Notes: generated by a model not told the origin, from the letters alone. A stretch of DNA of 64,000 nucleotides from JAHECQ01 sp963775125 (GCA_963775125.1 CAVZHQ010000001.1:1-64000); one strand, 5' to 3'. Numbered from the stretch's first letter, positions 1-11,402 are shown. A program made the numbers and translations.

Positions 1-1
1 G

Positions 2-191
2 GAGTTCCTCGAGGACGAGCTGAAGCGGGGGACGATCTACAAGTACAATATCGATATCGACATGGACGAGGACAAATTCGCCCAGGGCGTACTCGACATC
101 AACTTGGAGGTGCTGCCGGTTGGTCCGGGCGGAAACCTTCGAACTCAAGATCGACGTGCCCAAGTTCGGCGACAAGGCCGCGAAGGGCTGA
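2..191 (+). CDS. Contractile sheath protein, C-terminal fragment (5' partial)
   Basis: The gene enters from the left edge and ends at TGA 189-191. The reading starts EFLEDELKRGTIYKY and, after removing one extra G in the run near 126-129, continues GPAETFELKIDVPKFG to the stop. The pattern of a short gate-like helix, a beta strand, then a 'GPAE-F-L-I' strand is how phage-type and injection-system sheath subunits commonly end, forming the strands exchanged between neighbouring subunits. Its position immediately upstream of tube and baseplate genes fits a sheath. It could instead be the large T6SS sheath subunit TssC, whose C-terminus I cannot match closely. Identification rests on about 60 residues. 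Confidence 0.55.
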
Positions 192-320
192 ACGTGGCCG
201 ACGAAACCGAGGACCCGGCCAAACCCGATCTCAGGTTCTCCTCGATCGAGGATAAGGGCGTCCGCGTCGATCGCAGTCTCGATGGGTTCGGCCACCTCGC
301 GCGGGGAGACAAGACGGAAG

Positions 321-530
321 ATGTCGGTGCTCAACTTCTCGTCCCGGCATCAAGCCCGGACCGAACGCGATCCCGATTTCGAATTTCGCCCCGCCCCGGC
401 GAAGCCGGCCGAGTCCACCGACCTATCCGTGCCGGAGCCGGTGGCCCCGGCTCCGGCCCCGCCGGAGCCAGCCCCGGTGGCCGGCTGGAGAGTCGCCGTG
501 GACAAGATCAAGGGGTTGTTCGGCTTGTGA
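321..530 (+). CDS. Small Pro/Ala-rich protein of the injection locus
   Basis: The open frame starts at ATG 321 behind a GGAAG ribosome-binding site and ends at TGA 528-530, giving 69 residues. It opens MSVLNFSSRHQARTERD, passes through an Ala/Pro/Glu-rich stretch, and ends with a short amphipathic segment WRVAVDKIKGLFGL. Bases 194-320 carry a plausible in-frame stretch in another frame (GTG 194, VADETEDPAKPDLRF), so this may be the 3' part of one frameshifted gene of about 110 residues. I do not recognise the family. It lies between the sheath and Hcp genes and is presumably co-transcribed with them. Confidence 0.4.
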   Translation: MSVLNFSSRHQARTERDPDFEFRPAPAKPAESTDLSVPEPVAPAPAPPEPAPVAGWRVAVDKIKGLFGL

Positions 531-595
531 GCTGTTAGGCGGCCGGTCGCGGCCGCCGCCTGACCCGTTTTCCGCGGTATATCGAGGATACTCCC

Positions 596-1033
596 ATGGC
601 AACGTACAATCGCGTGAAGGTGAAGATCGATTCGACCGAATTCCGCCCGTCCGAAGTGAAGTACACCTTGCACCGGAACGCCAACCAGGTCGGCCGCCGG
701 GTCGGCGATTCCGTCGTGGGCCGGGTTGAGGTTTCGATCGACTCGAGTATCCTGGACAACATTCCCCAGGCCGCCCAAGTCGAACTCTGGAAGATCGCGA
801 CCGAGTCGAAGGACCCTCTCCACAAGGTCGAGATCACCTGGTATCTCGACGAGGCCGACAAGGTGCTCCACGCGGTTGAGTTCATGGGCTGGATCAGCAA
901 GTTCGAAGTCGGCAATCCACCCGCCGATTTTCAGGCTGGTGGGACGACCGTTCAGTTCAAGAATTTGCTCTTCCTCGAACTGACCGTCGTTGTCGACGAA
1001 ACCAACGTCTCGAAACACAAGTTCACGAAGTAA
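596..1033 (+). CDS. tssD: Hcp/TssD-type tube protein
   Basis: This intact 145-residue frame starts at ATG 596. The sequence is beta-rich and reads like the single-domain Hcp/TssD tube family seen in Bacteroidetes-type systems. It has an N-terminal strand MATYNRVKVKID, then YTLHRNANQVGRRVGDSVVG, a central helix-strand block (VELWKIATESKD, VEITWYLDEADKVLHAVEF), and a closing strand FKNLLFLELTVVVDE. Such proteins stack as hexameric rings inside the sheath and are expelled on contraction. Its place between sheath and gp25/VgrG genes supports the call. It is one of the few genes in this piece without a frameshift. Confidence 0.7.
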   Translation: MATYNRVKVKIDSTEFRPSEVKYTLHRNANQVGRRVGDSVVGRVEVSIDSSILDNIPQAAQVELWKIATESKDPLHKVEITWYLDEADKVLHAVEFMGWISKFEVGNPPADFQAGGTTVQFKNLLFLELTVVVDETNVSKHKFTK

Positions 1034-1049
1034 TTCTCGCCGCGGGGCC

Positions 1050-1409
1050 ATGCCGACAGCCTTTCCGCTCCGGGTCTTGCCTGATGGCTCGCTGGCCCAG
1101 CTGGACCAGTTCGAGGCCGTGATCGAAGTAATGAAGTTCATCGCGTTGACCGGGTCGACGGCGCTACCGCACGCGCCGTGGTTTGGGTTGTTCGAGGCGT
1201 TCACGGAGGCGGGCCGGCGCCAGACCCAAGATCACGAAAACCTCAAGGACGGGTTGAACATCGCCCTTGGGAAGCTGGGCGTGACGGCGGTCCGGATTCA
1301 AGCGGTGTCGACCGGAACCATGGACCCTCGAACCGGGCGGCGCGCATTCCGGGTGACCATGGTGGATGAACACGGCGCGGTGCGCCACGGCGAGGTCCAA
1401 GCGGCGTGA
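1050..1409 (+). CDS. tssE: gp25/TssE-type baseplate wedge protein
   Basis: 119 residues from ATG 1050, 17 bp after the Hcp stop, behind a CGGGG site. It starts MPTAFPLRVLPDGSLAQ, has a helical middle with a Trp-Phe-Gly motif (HAPWFGLFEAF), and ends in a strand pair (VRIQAVS, RRAFRVTMVDEHG). This matches the length and layout of the GPW/gp25 family, which connects the sheath to the baseplate. The usual EExR-like acidic motif of gp25 is not obvious, so the match rests on size, the FPL...G start, secondary-structure pattern and position. An earlier in-frame start would run back to 990 but would overlap the tube gene. Confidence 0.55.
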   Translation: MPTAFPLRVLPDGSLAQLDQFEAVIEVMKFIALTGSTALPHAPWFGLFEAFTEAGRRQTQDHENLKDGLNIALGKLGVTAVRIQAVSTGTMDPRTGRRAFRVTMVDEHGAVRHGEVQAA

Positions 1410-1431
1410 AGCCTGAGACGAGGTGGCGGCG

Positions 1432-3297
1432 GTGAAAGTTACCATGCGGGTTACGATCGGCGACCTGGTGCTTCGCAACAGCGAGCTGGATAGCCTGGAA
1501 GTGGTCCACGAGCTCGGCCAACACACCACCTGCCGAATCGAATTCGTGCGGGAAAGTGCGACCGACGTCAGTCTCGATCAACTGCTCCGAGACCCTGTGG
1601 TCGTTTCCGTCAAAGGCGAGGGCAGGGAACCGGTCGAAATCTTTCAGGGGACAATCGGCGACGGGACCCAGAGTCACCTGCTGAATGTGGGCTCCCGTTT
1701 CGTTCTCGAAGCGGCGTCGCCCTCGGAGTATCTCGAATTCATCGATACCGTTTACTACCCTCAGAGCACCCTCACCTCCATCGCGGGGACCTTCGGCGTC
1801 AAGATCGTCGGGACCCTCCGCCGAAGTCCCGAACCGTTCGACTACGTTCAGTGGGGCGAGTCGGAGATGAACTTCATCCGCCGGCTCGCTGATGAACACG
1901 GCGGCTTTCTCGTAACCAACGGGGCGGAGCCGGAAATTCGGACTGAGTTCGTCGACAAGGGCTGGGAGTTGCTGTGGGGCGACACCCTCCTGGAAGTCAC
2001 GGCCCGGGCCCGTCCGGCCAACCATGGCGTCGCGGGAGCGAGTTACGATCCCAAGACCAAGCACACCCACGTGCACGCCGGCGTCCGCCAAACGCCGCCG
2101 TGGCTAGGCGGGGCGGCAAAACTGGTCGGCGCCGTGGGCGAGTTGGCGCGAGCGGCCGCCAGCGAAGGCGACCCCGGACTGGAGCATCCGAGTGCCCGGG
2201 AGGTCGCCCACGCCGACTTTAAGGCGTCGCTCCGCCGCGAAAGCGAACGAGACTTGGGCTCGGCGGTCCTGGTCGAGGGTGCCGCAACTCTGCCCGGACT
2301 GGCCGCCGGCGACCTCGTGACGTTGATCCCAGGGGTCAATTTCCAACTGCCTGAGACCACTACTCGGCAAGTTAGGGTTCTTGACTAAGGTGACCCACAC
2401 CTTCACCGATCAGCACTACGTCTCCCGATTTTGTCGCCACGCCGTGGAAGAATTTCACCAACCTTGAGCGGCCCGCAGTCCCCAGGGTCGCCGGGCCGGT
2501 GACCGCTGAGGTCGTCGAGACGGCCTCCGACCCCCAGAAGATGGGGCGAGTCAAGATCTCCTACCGGTGGGCGGGGACGATGGCCACCAATTGGGCCCGG
2601 CTTCTTACCCCCCATGCCTGGAGCCGGCCGGGGGATGATGTTTCTGCCCGAAGTGGGAGACGAGGTCTTGGTCCTCTTCGAAGCGGGTGAGGCCGAAAGC
2701 CCCATCGTCGTTGGCTCGCTCTGGAATGGGCGCGACCTGCCCCCGGAGGCAACCGATGGCAACACGGCCAAGCGTCTCATTACCAAGAGCGGGAATACCA
2801 TCCAGTTGCTGGACGACGAAGACGCCGAGACGATCGAGGTGTTCACGCCGGATGGCAAGTGCCTTCTCCAGCTTACCAACAAGGGCGGACACCCCGTCGT
2901 CACGGTTCACTCTGATGGAGATATCTCGCGCTCTCAAGCGGAAGAAGAGATTCGAATCACCTGTAAGAAACTGGTCCAGGATATCAAGGGCGATTCGGTA
3001 CAGAAGGTGACGGGCGATTTTTCCCTTGACGCCGGCAAGGACGTTCTGATCGCGGCCGGGATGAAGGCCGGCTTGTCCGGCGCCGACACGGTGATCAAGG
3101 GCATGACGGTGGAGTCGGTTGCCTCGACCATCAACAGCCTCGTTGGCGCCATGGTCCATATCCAACCGCCGGGCCACATGGCGAAGGCTGTGACCGCGAA
3201 ACCGGCCAAAGCCGATAAGAAGGATCACGGAAAGCGGCCGAAGCCGAAGCCCGCGGCGCCCCAGCGCACCGGGGACGCCAAGACACCTCGGGCATAG
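1432..3297 (+). CDS. vgrG: VgrG spike protein (frameshifted)
   Basis: The reconstructed gene is about 620 residues, from GTG 1432 (GTG 1423 also possible) to the stop at 3295-3297. Residues 1-320 form the gp27-like domain, with the family hallmark FDYVQWGESEMNFIRRLADE at 1840-1900. The frame then breaks near 2390 and again near 2620. In between lies the gp5 OB-fold start (VTAEVVETASDPQKMGRVKI), and after it VGDEVLVLFEAGEAESPIVVGSLWNG, followed by a beta-helix-like region. The tail is Lys/Pro/Ala-rich and carries no recognisable effector domain. VgrG trimers form the puncturing spike of T6SS-like machines. Both breaks look like single-base errors because the protein resumes perfectly in another frame. 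Confidence 0.85.
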
Positions 3298-3305
3298 TAC
3301 CCGTC

Positions 3306-5038
3306 GTGACTGCTCGATCCGCCCCCCGTCTGCCCCACAAGTCGGCCGCCGAGATTTCGGCTGAGTTGCGCAACAGCTTCGTCGAGTCCCTCTATCGCCT
3401 GACCGGGGCCCAAGCCGGCCCCGATCCCGTCTTGGCCGCGATGTTCGAATCGCTCGCCGTCCAGTTCGACCGGGTCTATCAGGAAGCCGACCAGGTCTTT
3501 TTCGGCGCCGCGCTCGACGACCTCATTCGAGGGCTGGGGATGCCGGCTCGATTGGCCCGACCGGCTCAAGCCGTCGTCCAGTTCAGCCAGCTGAGCGCCC
3601 GGGAAACGATTTCACCGGAAGTCGAACTGATCGGATACCAAGCGAGTGGCGAGCCGGCGGCCTTCGCTCCGGATGCCACCATCGATATTGCGCCGGTCGA
3701 GATCGTGTTTGCCGGGGTTGCCGAAGGCGGCCGACTGACAACGTTAGGCGGGGCCCGTTTGCCCTGGGTCAATCAGCCGCTCCTGCCCGGCCTGTCGAGC
3801 CCGGTGCCGCTCTCGGCCGTCGCCCCGACCCTGTTTCTCGCGTTCGAGGCGGACGCCGGCCACTTGAGCCGCCTTGGGCTGTTCGTCGAAACCGCAAGCC
3901 CGGCCTCGACCCTGCCCGCGACCCTCGCCGAGGAGTCCGTGGCTGTTGCTCGACGGCGGCGGGTCGGATGACCGAACGGGGCGTTCTCCGGGCCGCCCGG
4001 ACCCGTGGCGGGATGCGGCAACTGGCCTTCCTGGCGATCTCCGGCCCCGAATCGAGACCGCAGGCGCCGCCGGCGTCGTGCCGCTGGTCGCCGGCGTGGT
4101 CGGTGACGCCGTCTGGCTCCTCCCAGGAAACCCCGGCCGAACGCCGGTGGCGCTCGTCGGATTCCGCCCGCCATTGCCGAGGCGGTGCCGCGCCTGATGC
4201 CGGTCGGTCACGAGCAGGCCCTCGACCGTCCCTTGGTCTGGCTTCAAATCCCGCTTGCGGCCGGAACTCAGCGCCAAGGCGAGTCAGATTTCTCGGTTTG
4301 CCGTCAATTGCGTGACGGGCGTCGAACATCGAAATCTGGAGCGAGCAGATCGATTTCCCGTGGCTCGGGAACGTCGTGAGCCATCGCCCGTCCACGGCAA
4401 CGGACCGGCATGTCCTCGGAGTCCAGAGCGTCGTCGGCGAGACCGGCGAGCCATATGCCGAGGTCTCCGATCTCGAAACCGCCCCGGGCGTGGGGTCGGT
4501 TCCGGTATCTCGGCGCCGGCCGGTTCGAGTTCGCGCCGGCCCGTCAGGCGAGCGGCCGCTTCGATCTCTACGCCATGCTTCGGATCCTCTATTGCGACGG
4601 CGACAGTGCCAATGGAATCGCCGCGGGGAAGATCGAACAGATTCGGAGCGAGTTGCCGCAGAACCCGTTGGCCCGGGTCACCAGTTTGACGCCCAGCAAA
4701 GGCGGGTCTAATCCGCCCGAGTATCCGGAAGCCAGGCTCCGGTTTGCGGAGCAGCTTCGGACCCGCGAACGGGTCGTGACGGCGGCCGATATCGAGATCG
4801 CCGTCCGGGCCACCGAACCTCGGGTAACCGACGTCCAGGTCGCGGAGTATTTCGGAAATCACCACGGCCGGTTTTGAGCATGGTGACCATGGTCACCGCG
4901 ACCGTGGCCCCCGAAGATTTCGCCGACCCCGAGGCCGAGTTCGAACGGCTCCGAACCGAGCTTGAAGCCTACCTGTCCGAGCGATGTATGATCGGCCAGC
5001 GGATCCAAGTGACCATGGATCGCCGGAGCCGGCGATGA
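3306..5038 (+). CDS. tssF: TssF-type baseplate subunit (multiple frameshifts)
   Basis: The start is GTG 3306, 8 bp after vgrG. The N-terminal 210 residues are open (helical ELRNSFVESLYRLTG, then strand-rich). Coding then moves between frames at roughly 3,955, 4,050-4,190, 4,250, 4,350, 4,490 and 4,860. Recovered pieces include AVPRLMPVGHEQALDRPLVW, an NCVTGVEHRNLE segment, RFDLYAMLRILYCDG and the typical late motif RTRERVVTAADIEIAVRA. Read through to TGA 5036-5038, the product is about 577 residues, the normal TssF size. If the 4,860 break is real, the last 52 residues (ATG 4880-5038) would be a separate small protein. TssF pairs with TssG in the T6SS wedge, and the next gene fits TssG. Confidence 0.6.
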
Positions 5039-5961
5039 ACGCGGCCATGCCGAATTTCGTCGCCCCGACCCGGGGAGTGAAGCAGTCGCTTGACTCGGCT
5101 GTTGAGTCGCTCAATCAGCTCGGCGTCGAAATGAACCGGATTGTCCTCCGAAGCGCGGGCCCCGGGTGGCGTCGCGGCGCGGTCATCGCTCAGGATCCCG
5201 CGCCAGGCACCACGCTCCGCCCCGAGTCGAGGGTCACCCTCACGGTAGCCGGCGCCGGCGCCATCGACACCGCGCCGTTCGCGATGCGCGACAGTGCCGA
5301 CGGGGAGTTTCGGATCGATAAGTTGTTTGACTTGTTCGACAACCACTTTCTCCGACTGGGCCACCATATTCGGTCGGCCGGTGGGATGCTGACGCCTGAC
5401 CGGCCTGGGGGACTATGAAGGTGCCGCCAGGTGGATCACCGAAATATTTGGCCTCTCGGCCAAACCGTGGCCCAAGGAACGGTGGTACGACGTCGCCCTG
5501 GTCGTCCTCGTCCCTTCACCGGATTGCCGGCCGGCCGGAGGGGCGGCCCTGGCTTCTGGGTGGTGTTCCGGCTTCCGGCGTCGCCGGTTCGGCTGGTGTC
5601 TGGGATTGCCCCGGTCCGACCCGAACGCCGAACCAGGCTCGGCCGCACGAACGGACGGTTAGGCGTCGACGCCTTGATTGGTGACGGCGTGACCGTCCAT
5701 ACCGCCGTCGAAATCGAGATTGGACCGGTCGACCTGGAGACGTACTGGCGGTCGATTGCGGCCGCCTGAACGCGGTCAACGCGATGCGTTGTACCGCTTA
5801 GTGCTGCCGGCACACGTTCAGAACCGCGTGGTGGAGCGATGGATCGTTGGGAATCGCGAGGAAGGCGCCGTCCTCGGTGACCGGCAACGCCACGCGGCCC
5901 AGGTGTCAACAGTTATCTCGGGACCCCCGAGCCGAGGAGTGCCCGCGTAAATGCAGGATGA
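5035..5961 (+). CDS. tssG: TssG-type baseplate subunit with PASTA-like N-terminus (frameshifted)
   Basis: The start ATG 5035 overlaps the preceding stop as ATGA, which indicates translational coupling. Residues 5-75 read like a PASTA domain (PNFVAPTRGVKQSLDSAVESL, later GAVIAQDPAPGTTLRPESRVTLTV). After breaks near 5,410 and 5,500 the frame carries RLGVDALIGDGVTVHTAVEI and IGPVDLETYW, which resemble the TssG signature 'LG.d.vlG ... i.iGPl'. Further breaks near 5,770 and 5,900 lead to a C-terminus VNSYLGTPEPRSARVNAG and TGA 5959-5961, like the usual TssG ending 'LGw.twLG'. Corrected length is about 308 residues, within the TssG range. The PASTA-like segment is not a known TssG component. It is described from sequence pattern only. 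Confidence 0.5.
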
Positions 5962-7598
5962 ACAGTCGTTCCGATCGGTCAACTGGACCACGGTGGATGC
6001 TCCTCACCCCGGAGCATTTCCTCCAGCAAGATCGTCACAATGAGGAGTTGGTCGTTTGGCTGCTTCGATACTGCGTTCCGGTGTCCGGTCTCGTCGGCGG
6101 CGGAGTCCGCCTGGACGCGGTCGAGCAAGGCCTGGCCAAACTCGACCCGAAAATCGACCTGGTCAACGATGGTGATCGGCTCAGAGTCTCGGTCCTCCGC
6201 GCGCGGGCCATTACACCGAGCGGCGAGTTGATTGACGTCGACGAGTCCCGGCCGATCGACGTCCAAGTGAACCGAAGCGATCTGGCCGGGATTAGCGACC
6301 TTCTGGTTTACCTGGTGCGCCGGCCTGAGAAGGAGCCCGATCCTGATTCCGTCGGTCGTGATCAAGCGAACCCGAATCAGGCGGCCTACAGCCGGACCCG
6401 CTACGAGGTTCGGCTGGGTATCTCCGCGGACCGTGGCTGGTCCTCCGTCGCGGTCGCGAGGCTTCGGCGCGCCTCTGAAACGCCGGGTTCGAAAAGGACG
6501 GTCAGTACATTCCGCCCTGCGCCTCGCTCCTGGCGCACAGCGCCCTCTATGACGTGGCCACCAGGATCCAGGCCGAAACAAGGTTACTGGTGGGTGAGTT
6601 CCAGCTGGTCCACGAGAAGGCCGGCCACTTCGCCGAACGAGTGGCCAGCCGGGGTGTCGACATCCGCGCCGACCTCGATATCCGGAGCTTCGTTGAACGA
6701 AGCGGTCCTCGCTCTCGAAACCGCCGCCTACGAAACCGCCGACCTGACCGTGGCTCCGCAACGGTTCTTCCAGCAAATCCACCGGGCGAATCGGCTGATC
6801 GCCTTGGCACTTTCGTTGAGCCAGTCGAGCCGCCAATTCTTCAAGGATCTCGGCCAAGTCGACGCCTCCTACTCCGAACTGCTCGATTCCGAGCAGGGCG
6901 TGCTCCGTACCGCCAAGAGATCTCGATCGCCGTGAAGAGCTCCGCCCGGTTGCGACCCGAGCCATCGAGACCCTCACCCGCCTCCGGCGTTTGGTTGCAG
7001 CCCTGGCAGGCAAGTACGTCGACTACCGGTTGAACGAGTCGATCGAGTCGATTCGCTTCATGCTCGATCGGGATGGCGAACAATTCTCACTCAAGCCTGT
7101 GTCGTCGCCGTCGCACCCCCAACGCGAAGGCGACCTCCTCACGTTCGTCTTTACCCAGCTCGAACTCGCTGGGCGCCACGAGTACCGGGTCGTCCTCACC
7201 GGTGACCCGAGAGCCGCGGCCGGATGGGCGGTTGGGCAGGAACTCAGTGTCTCGATCCGGGTCAACGCCTCAGGAGGACCCCGGCCGCCGATGTCGAGTT
7301 CAGTCATGTGCGAGGTCGAGGGCCAAAGGAACTTTGCCGTCAACTTCGATACCCCGCAGGACGTCACCACGATTGCTGGGCTCACCGTCACCGTCCAACC
7401 GGGGCAGGGAATCCGCGGCGCCGTGCTGTTCCGCCGCCGCCTGGGAATGGCCAGCCCCGGCGCCGCGGGGGCGATGCCGATGGCGCCGGCACCAGTGGCG
7501 TCGCCACGCCCGTAGCCCCGCCGATTCAGGCCCCGCCCCCGCCGCCCCCGCCTCCAGCGGCCCCTAAAATCACGCTCAAACGCCCGGGTCAGGGCTGA
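5951..7598 (+). CDS. tssK: TssK-type baseplate protein (frameshifted)
   Basis: ATG 5951 overlaps the tssG stop. MQDEQSFRSVNW is followed, after a one-base shift near 5,990, by the TssK hallmark RWMLLTPEHFLQQDRHNEEL. Further breaks occur near 6,480, 6,690, 6,920 and 7,500. Recognisable stretches are the N-terminal beta shell (LDAVEQGLAKLDPKIDLVND), a helical middle (EAVLALETAAYETADLTVAP) and a C-terminal domain (YVDYRLNESIESIRFMLDRD). The last 40 residues are Pro-rich and end KITLKRPGQG at TGA 7596-7598. About 545 residues is longer than a typical TssK (~445) because of the tail. TssK links the baseplate to the membrane complex in T6SS and is specific to that class, so it is the strongest argument for T6SS rather than an extracellular (eCIS-type) machine. 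Confidence 0.7.
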
Positions 7599-7615
7599 TC
7601 TGAGTCGAGGAAACC

Positions 7616-10280
7616 ATGGATCTCAATCGTCTTTCGATGGACCTGACCGCGGCGCCGAAAGAGTCGCGCCGGGTCGCTACCAAGGCCGGGCAGGGGGTAC
7701 ATCCAGGCCAAGCACTTGTTGATGGCGCTGCTTGATCCGAAGGGGGCGTTAGGCCGGACCGCCGGCAAGCTCGGCCTGGATGCCGCCGGGGGTTCTTCGC
7801 CGGGTCGAGGCAGTCCCCGATGGGGCCGATGCCGTCAAAGCGGAGCCAGGGCGCCAGCCCGTGGCCGGCCGAACCTTGCGCTCGATCTGCTGGACCGGGC
7901 CACCGCCGCTGCCGACCAGAAGGGCAGCCACACGGTCGGCCGCTCCGAGGTGGCGCTTGCCGCGGCCAGCTCCGATCAAGCGAATATCGGACCGGCGCTT
8001 CGGGACGCCGGTTGGACCGTGGACAAACTCACTGCCGCCCTCCGGTCGCCTGAAGTGATGCAGCCGACCGAGGAAAAGGCAGCCGAAGCAGGCGGCAGCG
8101 TACTGGCAAAGTACACCCGGGACTTGACCGAGGCCGCCCGGGGCGGCAAGATCATGCCGGTGGTCGGCCGCGATTCCGAAACCAGAAACGTGATCCAAAC
8201 CCTGCTCCGAAAGACCAAGAAACAATCCAGTTCTCGTCGGTGACCCTGGGACCGGCAAAACCGCTGTGGTCGAAGGCTTGGCTCTCAGGATCGCTGCTGG
8301 TGACGTCCCGGAATCGCTCAAGAAATGCCGCCTCTTGGCGCTCGACCTCACCGGCCTGGTGGCTGGAGCCAAGTACCGGGGCGAATTCGAAGAGCGGATC
8401 AAGGCGATTGCCGACGAGGTCCGTGAATTGGACGACGTCATTCTCTTCCTTGACGAAATCCATACCCTGGTCGGCGCGGGCGGCAGCGCCGGTGGGATGG
8501 ACGTGGCCAATATTCTCAAGCCGGCCTTGGCTCGTGGCGAACTCCGGTGCGTCGGCGCCACTACCTTCGACGAATATCGTGAGTCGATCGAAAAAGACGG
8601 CGCCCTCGCCCGCCGGTTCGAAAAGATCGTCTGCGATGAGCCTGATGACGAAATGACTCTGGCCATGTTACGGGGTGTCAAGGGCAAGTACGAGGCCCAT
8701 CACGGCGTCGCCATTGTCGAGGAGGCGCTCCAGGCCACGGTCAAATTGGCCCGTCGCCACATTCGCGACCGGTTCTTCCCCGACAAAGCCTTCGACATTC
8801 TCGACGAAGCCGCCGCTCGGCTCCGGATGCAACGCGAAGCGAAGCCCAATGTGATCGATGAGAAGGAACGGGCGCTCGTTCGGCTCAAGACGAAGCAAGA
8901 GGCCATCAAGGCAAGCGGCGAGGGCGATGCGCCCGCGGTGGCGAAAGAGATCAAAGCGGCCGAAGCGGAGCTGGCGGTCGTTGAGAAGCGTTGGGCCGAA
9001 GAGAAGGCCGTCGGCGACGGCCTCCAGACGACCCGCAAGGCGACCTCGGAAAAACAGGCCGAGCTCGAAGCAGCCGAAGGGGCCGGCGACGTCGCCAAAG
9101 CGGCCGAGCTCCGCTACGGAGCCCTCAAGTTCCTCGGTGAGCAAGAGGCTGACCTGCTCAAACGCCAGGTCGTGATCCTCGAGCTCGGGGTCTTGGTGCC
9201 CCACGAAGTGCGGGCAACGGACGTCGCCGATGTGGTGGCCAGGCGGGCCGGCATTCCGATCTCGCGCATGATGGAGAGCGAGCGCGACCGGCTTTTGAAG
9301 CTCGAAGAGCGTTTGGCGAGTCGCGTCATCGGGCAGCCCGAAGCGGTCGACGCGCTGGCCGAAGCAGCCCGCCGGATGCGGGCGGACCTCAGGAAGAAGC
9401 GGAAGCCGGCGTCGTTCCTGTTCGTCGGACCGACCGGCGTTGGGAAGACCGAACTCGCCAAAGGCCTCGCCGAGGCGCTGTTCGACGACGAGAGCGCCCT
9501 AATTCGGATCGATATGGCGGAGTACAAGGACTCCGGATCGATTTCGGGGTTGATCGGTTCGAGGCCGGGCCTCGTCGGCTCCGAGCAAGGTGGGTTCCTG
9601 ACGGAGCAGGTCCGCCGCTCTCCCTACTCGGTGGTGCTGTTCGACGAAATCGAAAAGGCCCACGCCGAGGTGATGGACCTGATGTTGGGTCTCCTCGACG
9701 AGGGGCGCCTGACCGACGCCAAAGGCCGACTGTGCGACTTCACCAACACCATCGTCCTGTTGACCTCGAATCTCGGCGTCAAAGAGGCCAATGCCGTTGC
9801 CAAGACCAATGAGGAACGGCGCGACATCATCATGAAGGTCGTCCAGTCAAGCCTGCGGCCCGAAATCTTCAACCGCCTCGGGGGCGTCATCCCGTTCAAC
9901 GCCCTTGAGATGGACACCCTGGAAATCATCGTCGGGATGCATCTCAAGAGCCTCGGCAGCCGGCTGAAAGAGGAGTACAAGGGCACCCTCGAGGTCGACC
10001 CGGACGCCGTCACACTGCTCGCAACCCTGGCCTATGACCCGATGTACGGGGCTCGGCCGGTCGAGCGGACCATTGACCGAAGCATTCTGAGCCGCTGTCC
10101 CGCCTGATCATCGGTGGCGACGTGACCGCGGGGACGGTGGTTCGGGTCGTCAGGGATGGCGATGAGGTCGTTCTGTTAGCGGGGACCAAAGAGGAAGTCG
10201 ACGCCGAGGCCCTGGTGGTCAAGGCCGATGCAGCCAAGCGCGCAGAAGCCGAAGCGAAAGGCGAGAAGGAGGCTCCATGA
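7616..10280 (+). CDS. tssH: ClpV/ClpB-type AAA+ ATPase (TssH-like, frameshifted)
   Basis: ATG 7616 follows a GAGG site. The corrected length is about 887 residues. The Clp N-domain spans 7616-8060 with several breaks. AAA-1 has KNNPVLVGDPGTGKT, restored by removing one extra A near 8,222, with Walker B VILFLDEIHT. A ClpB-like middle coiled coil lies at about 8,830-9,190. AAA-2 has GPTGVGKT (9427), Walker B VVLFDEIEKA and arginine-finger region RPEIFNRLGG. A break near 10,095 leads to the true C-terminus ending GEKEAP at TGA 10278-10280. In T6SS this enzyme disassembles contracted sheaths. The sequence itself is as close to ClpB as to ClpV, and the role is taken from its place directly after tssK. 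Confidence 0.75.
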
Positions 10281-11400
10281 AACGGTTGGCATTGGTGCTC
10301 GTCGCGGGGCTCTGCTGGGCCCCAGCCGCGGAAGCCCAGTTTCCGTTCTTCAAGAAAAAGAAGAAGGAGCAGCCGCCGGCCGAGGCCGCCGCCAAGGGTC
10401 CCGCCGAAACCGCGGCCCCAGGAGCCGCTCCGCCGGCACCGGCCACCGCCGATGGGCCTCAGCAGTCGGGTGCCGCGCCGGCGGTTGCGGCCCCATCCGC
10501 TCCAGCCCCCGCCCCGGGTCAGGCCAAGGGCCTGACGCCCGAGCAAGAGGAGGCCCTCCAGGCCGAGATCGACCAGGCGATCGGGGCCGATGCGGTCGTC
10601 GACACCTCGGTCGGAAAAATCACCGAGCGAATGAGCCGCTGGCAGCGGCTCCTGTCAAGCTCCCACTCCAGGACGAACGCCGCCAGGCGGCCCAGCAGGC
10701 CTTCGACCGGGCCAAGACCGACCTCGACCTTGCCAAGGCCAAGAGCGCTGCGCAAGGCAATGCCGGCGAGGACTTGAAAAAAGGCCATTGCCGACAAGCT
10801 CCAGTCCGCCGCCGCCGCCGTCCAGTCAAAGGACTGGGGCAACGCCGAGCGCGATGCGACCTGGGTCATCGAGCGCGACCCGGAGAACAAACGAGCCGAA
10901 CGAATTCTTCAGCAAGCCGCAAGCGGCCGGAAACTGAGCGATCTCCTGTGGATGCTCGGCATGCTTGCCGCGGTCCTCGTGGTCGTTGCCGTTCCCTTGG
11001 TCCTAGTGGGGAAATGGTACGCCAAGAAGCGGGAGGAGCGTCTTTCCAAGGAGCAAACCGCGGCAGCCAACCGCGCCGCGGTCCTTCAGATCGTCGATGG
11101 CTTGTCCCGTGGCAAGTTGATTACCCTCGACAAGGACAAAGCCACCTTCAAGATCGGCGCCGCGACCGGGCCAGGCGACACCGAAAAGAACGATCTGATC
11201 CTCAGCGATTCGGCCACGCTTGTCTCCCGCTACCACTGCAGTCTGATCCGGCGGGCCGGCGATTATTTCTTCGTCGATTCGAGTCTAACGGCACTGCGGT
11301 CAACGGCGATCTGCTCAAGCGAGGGGAGCACTATCCCCTCGAGGATGGCGACGAGATTACGGTGGCGGACGTGTCCCGGATCAAGTTTCTCCACGCCTGA
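10277..11400 (+). CDS. Membrane-anchored FHA-domain protein (frameshifted)
   Basis: ATG 10277 overlaps the ATPase stop as ATGA. The order is a signal peptide or N-terminal anchor (MKRLALVLVAGLCWAPAAEA), a Lys patch, a long Ala/Pro linker, a helical region with TPR-like flavour (VQSKDWGNAERDATWVIERD), and a transmembrane helix (LLWMLGMLAAVLVVVAVPLV at about 10,945-11,005). A C-terminal FHA domain follows, with the conserved S-R-Y-H (TLVSRYHCSLI) and SSNGTAVNG loop. Breaks lie near 10,650, 10,780 and 11,285. FHA domains bind phosphothreonine. With a Ser/Thr kinase next door, this is the expected sensor half of a threonine-phosphorylation switch like the PpkA-Fha pathway of T6SS. Confidence 0.7.
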
Positions 11401-11402
11401 CG

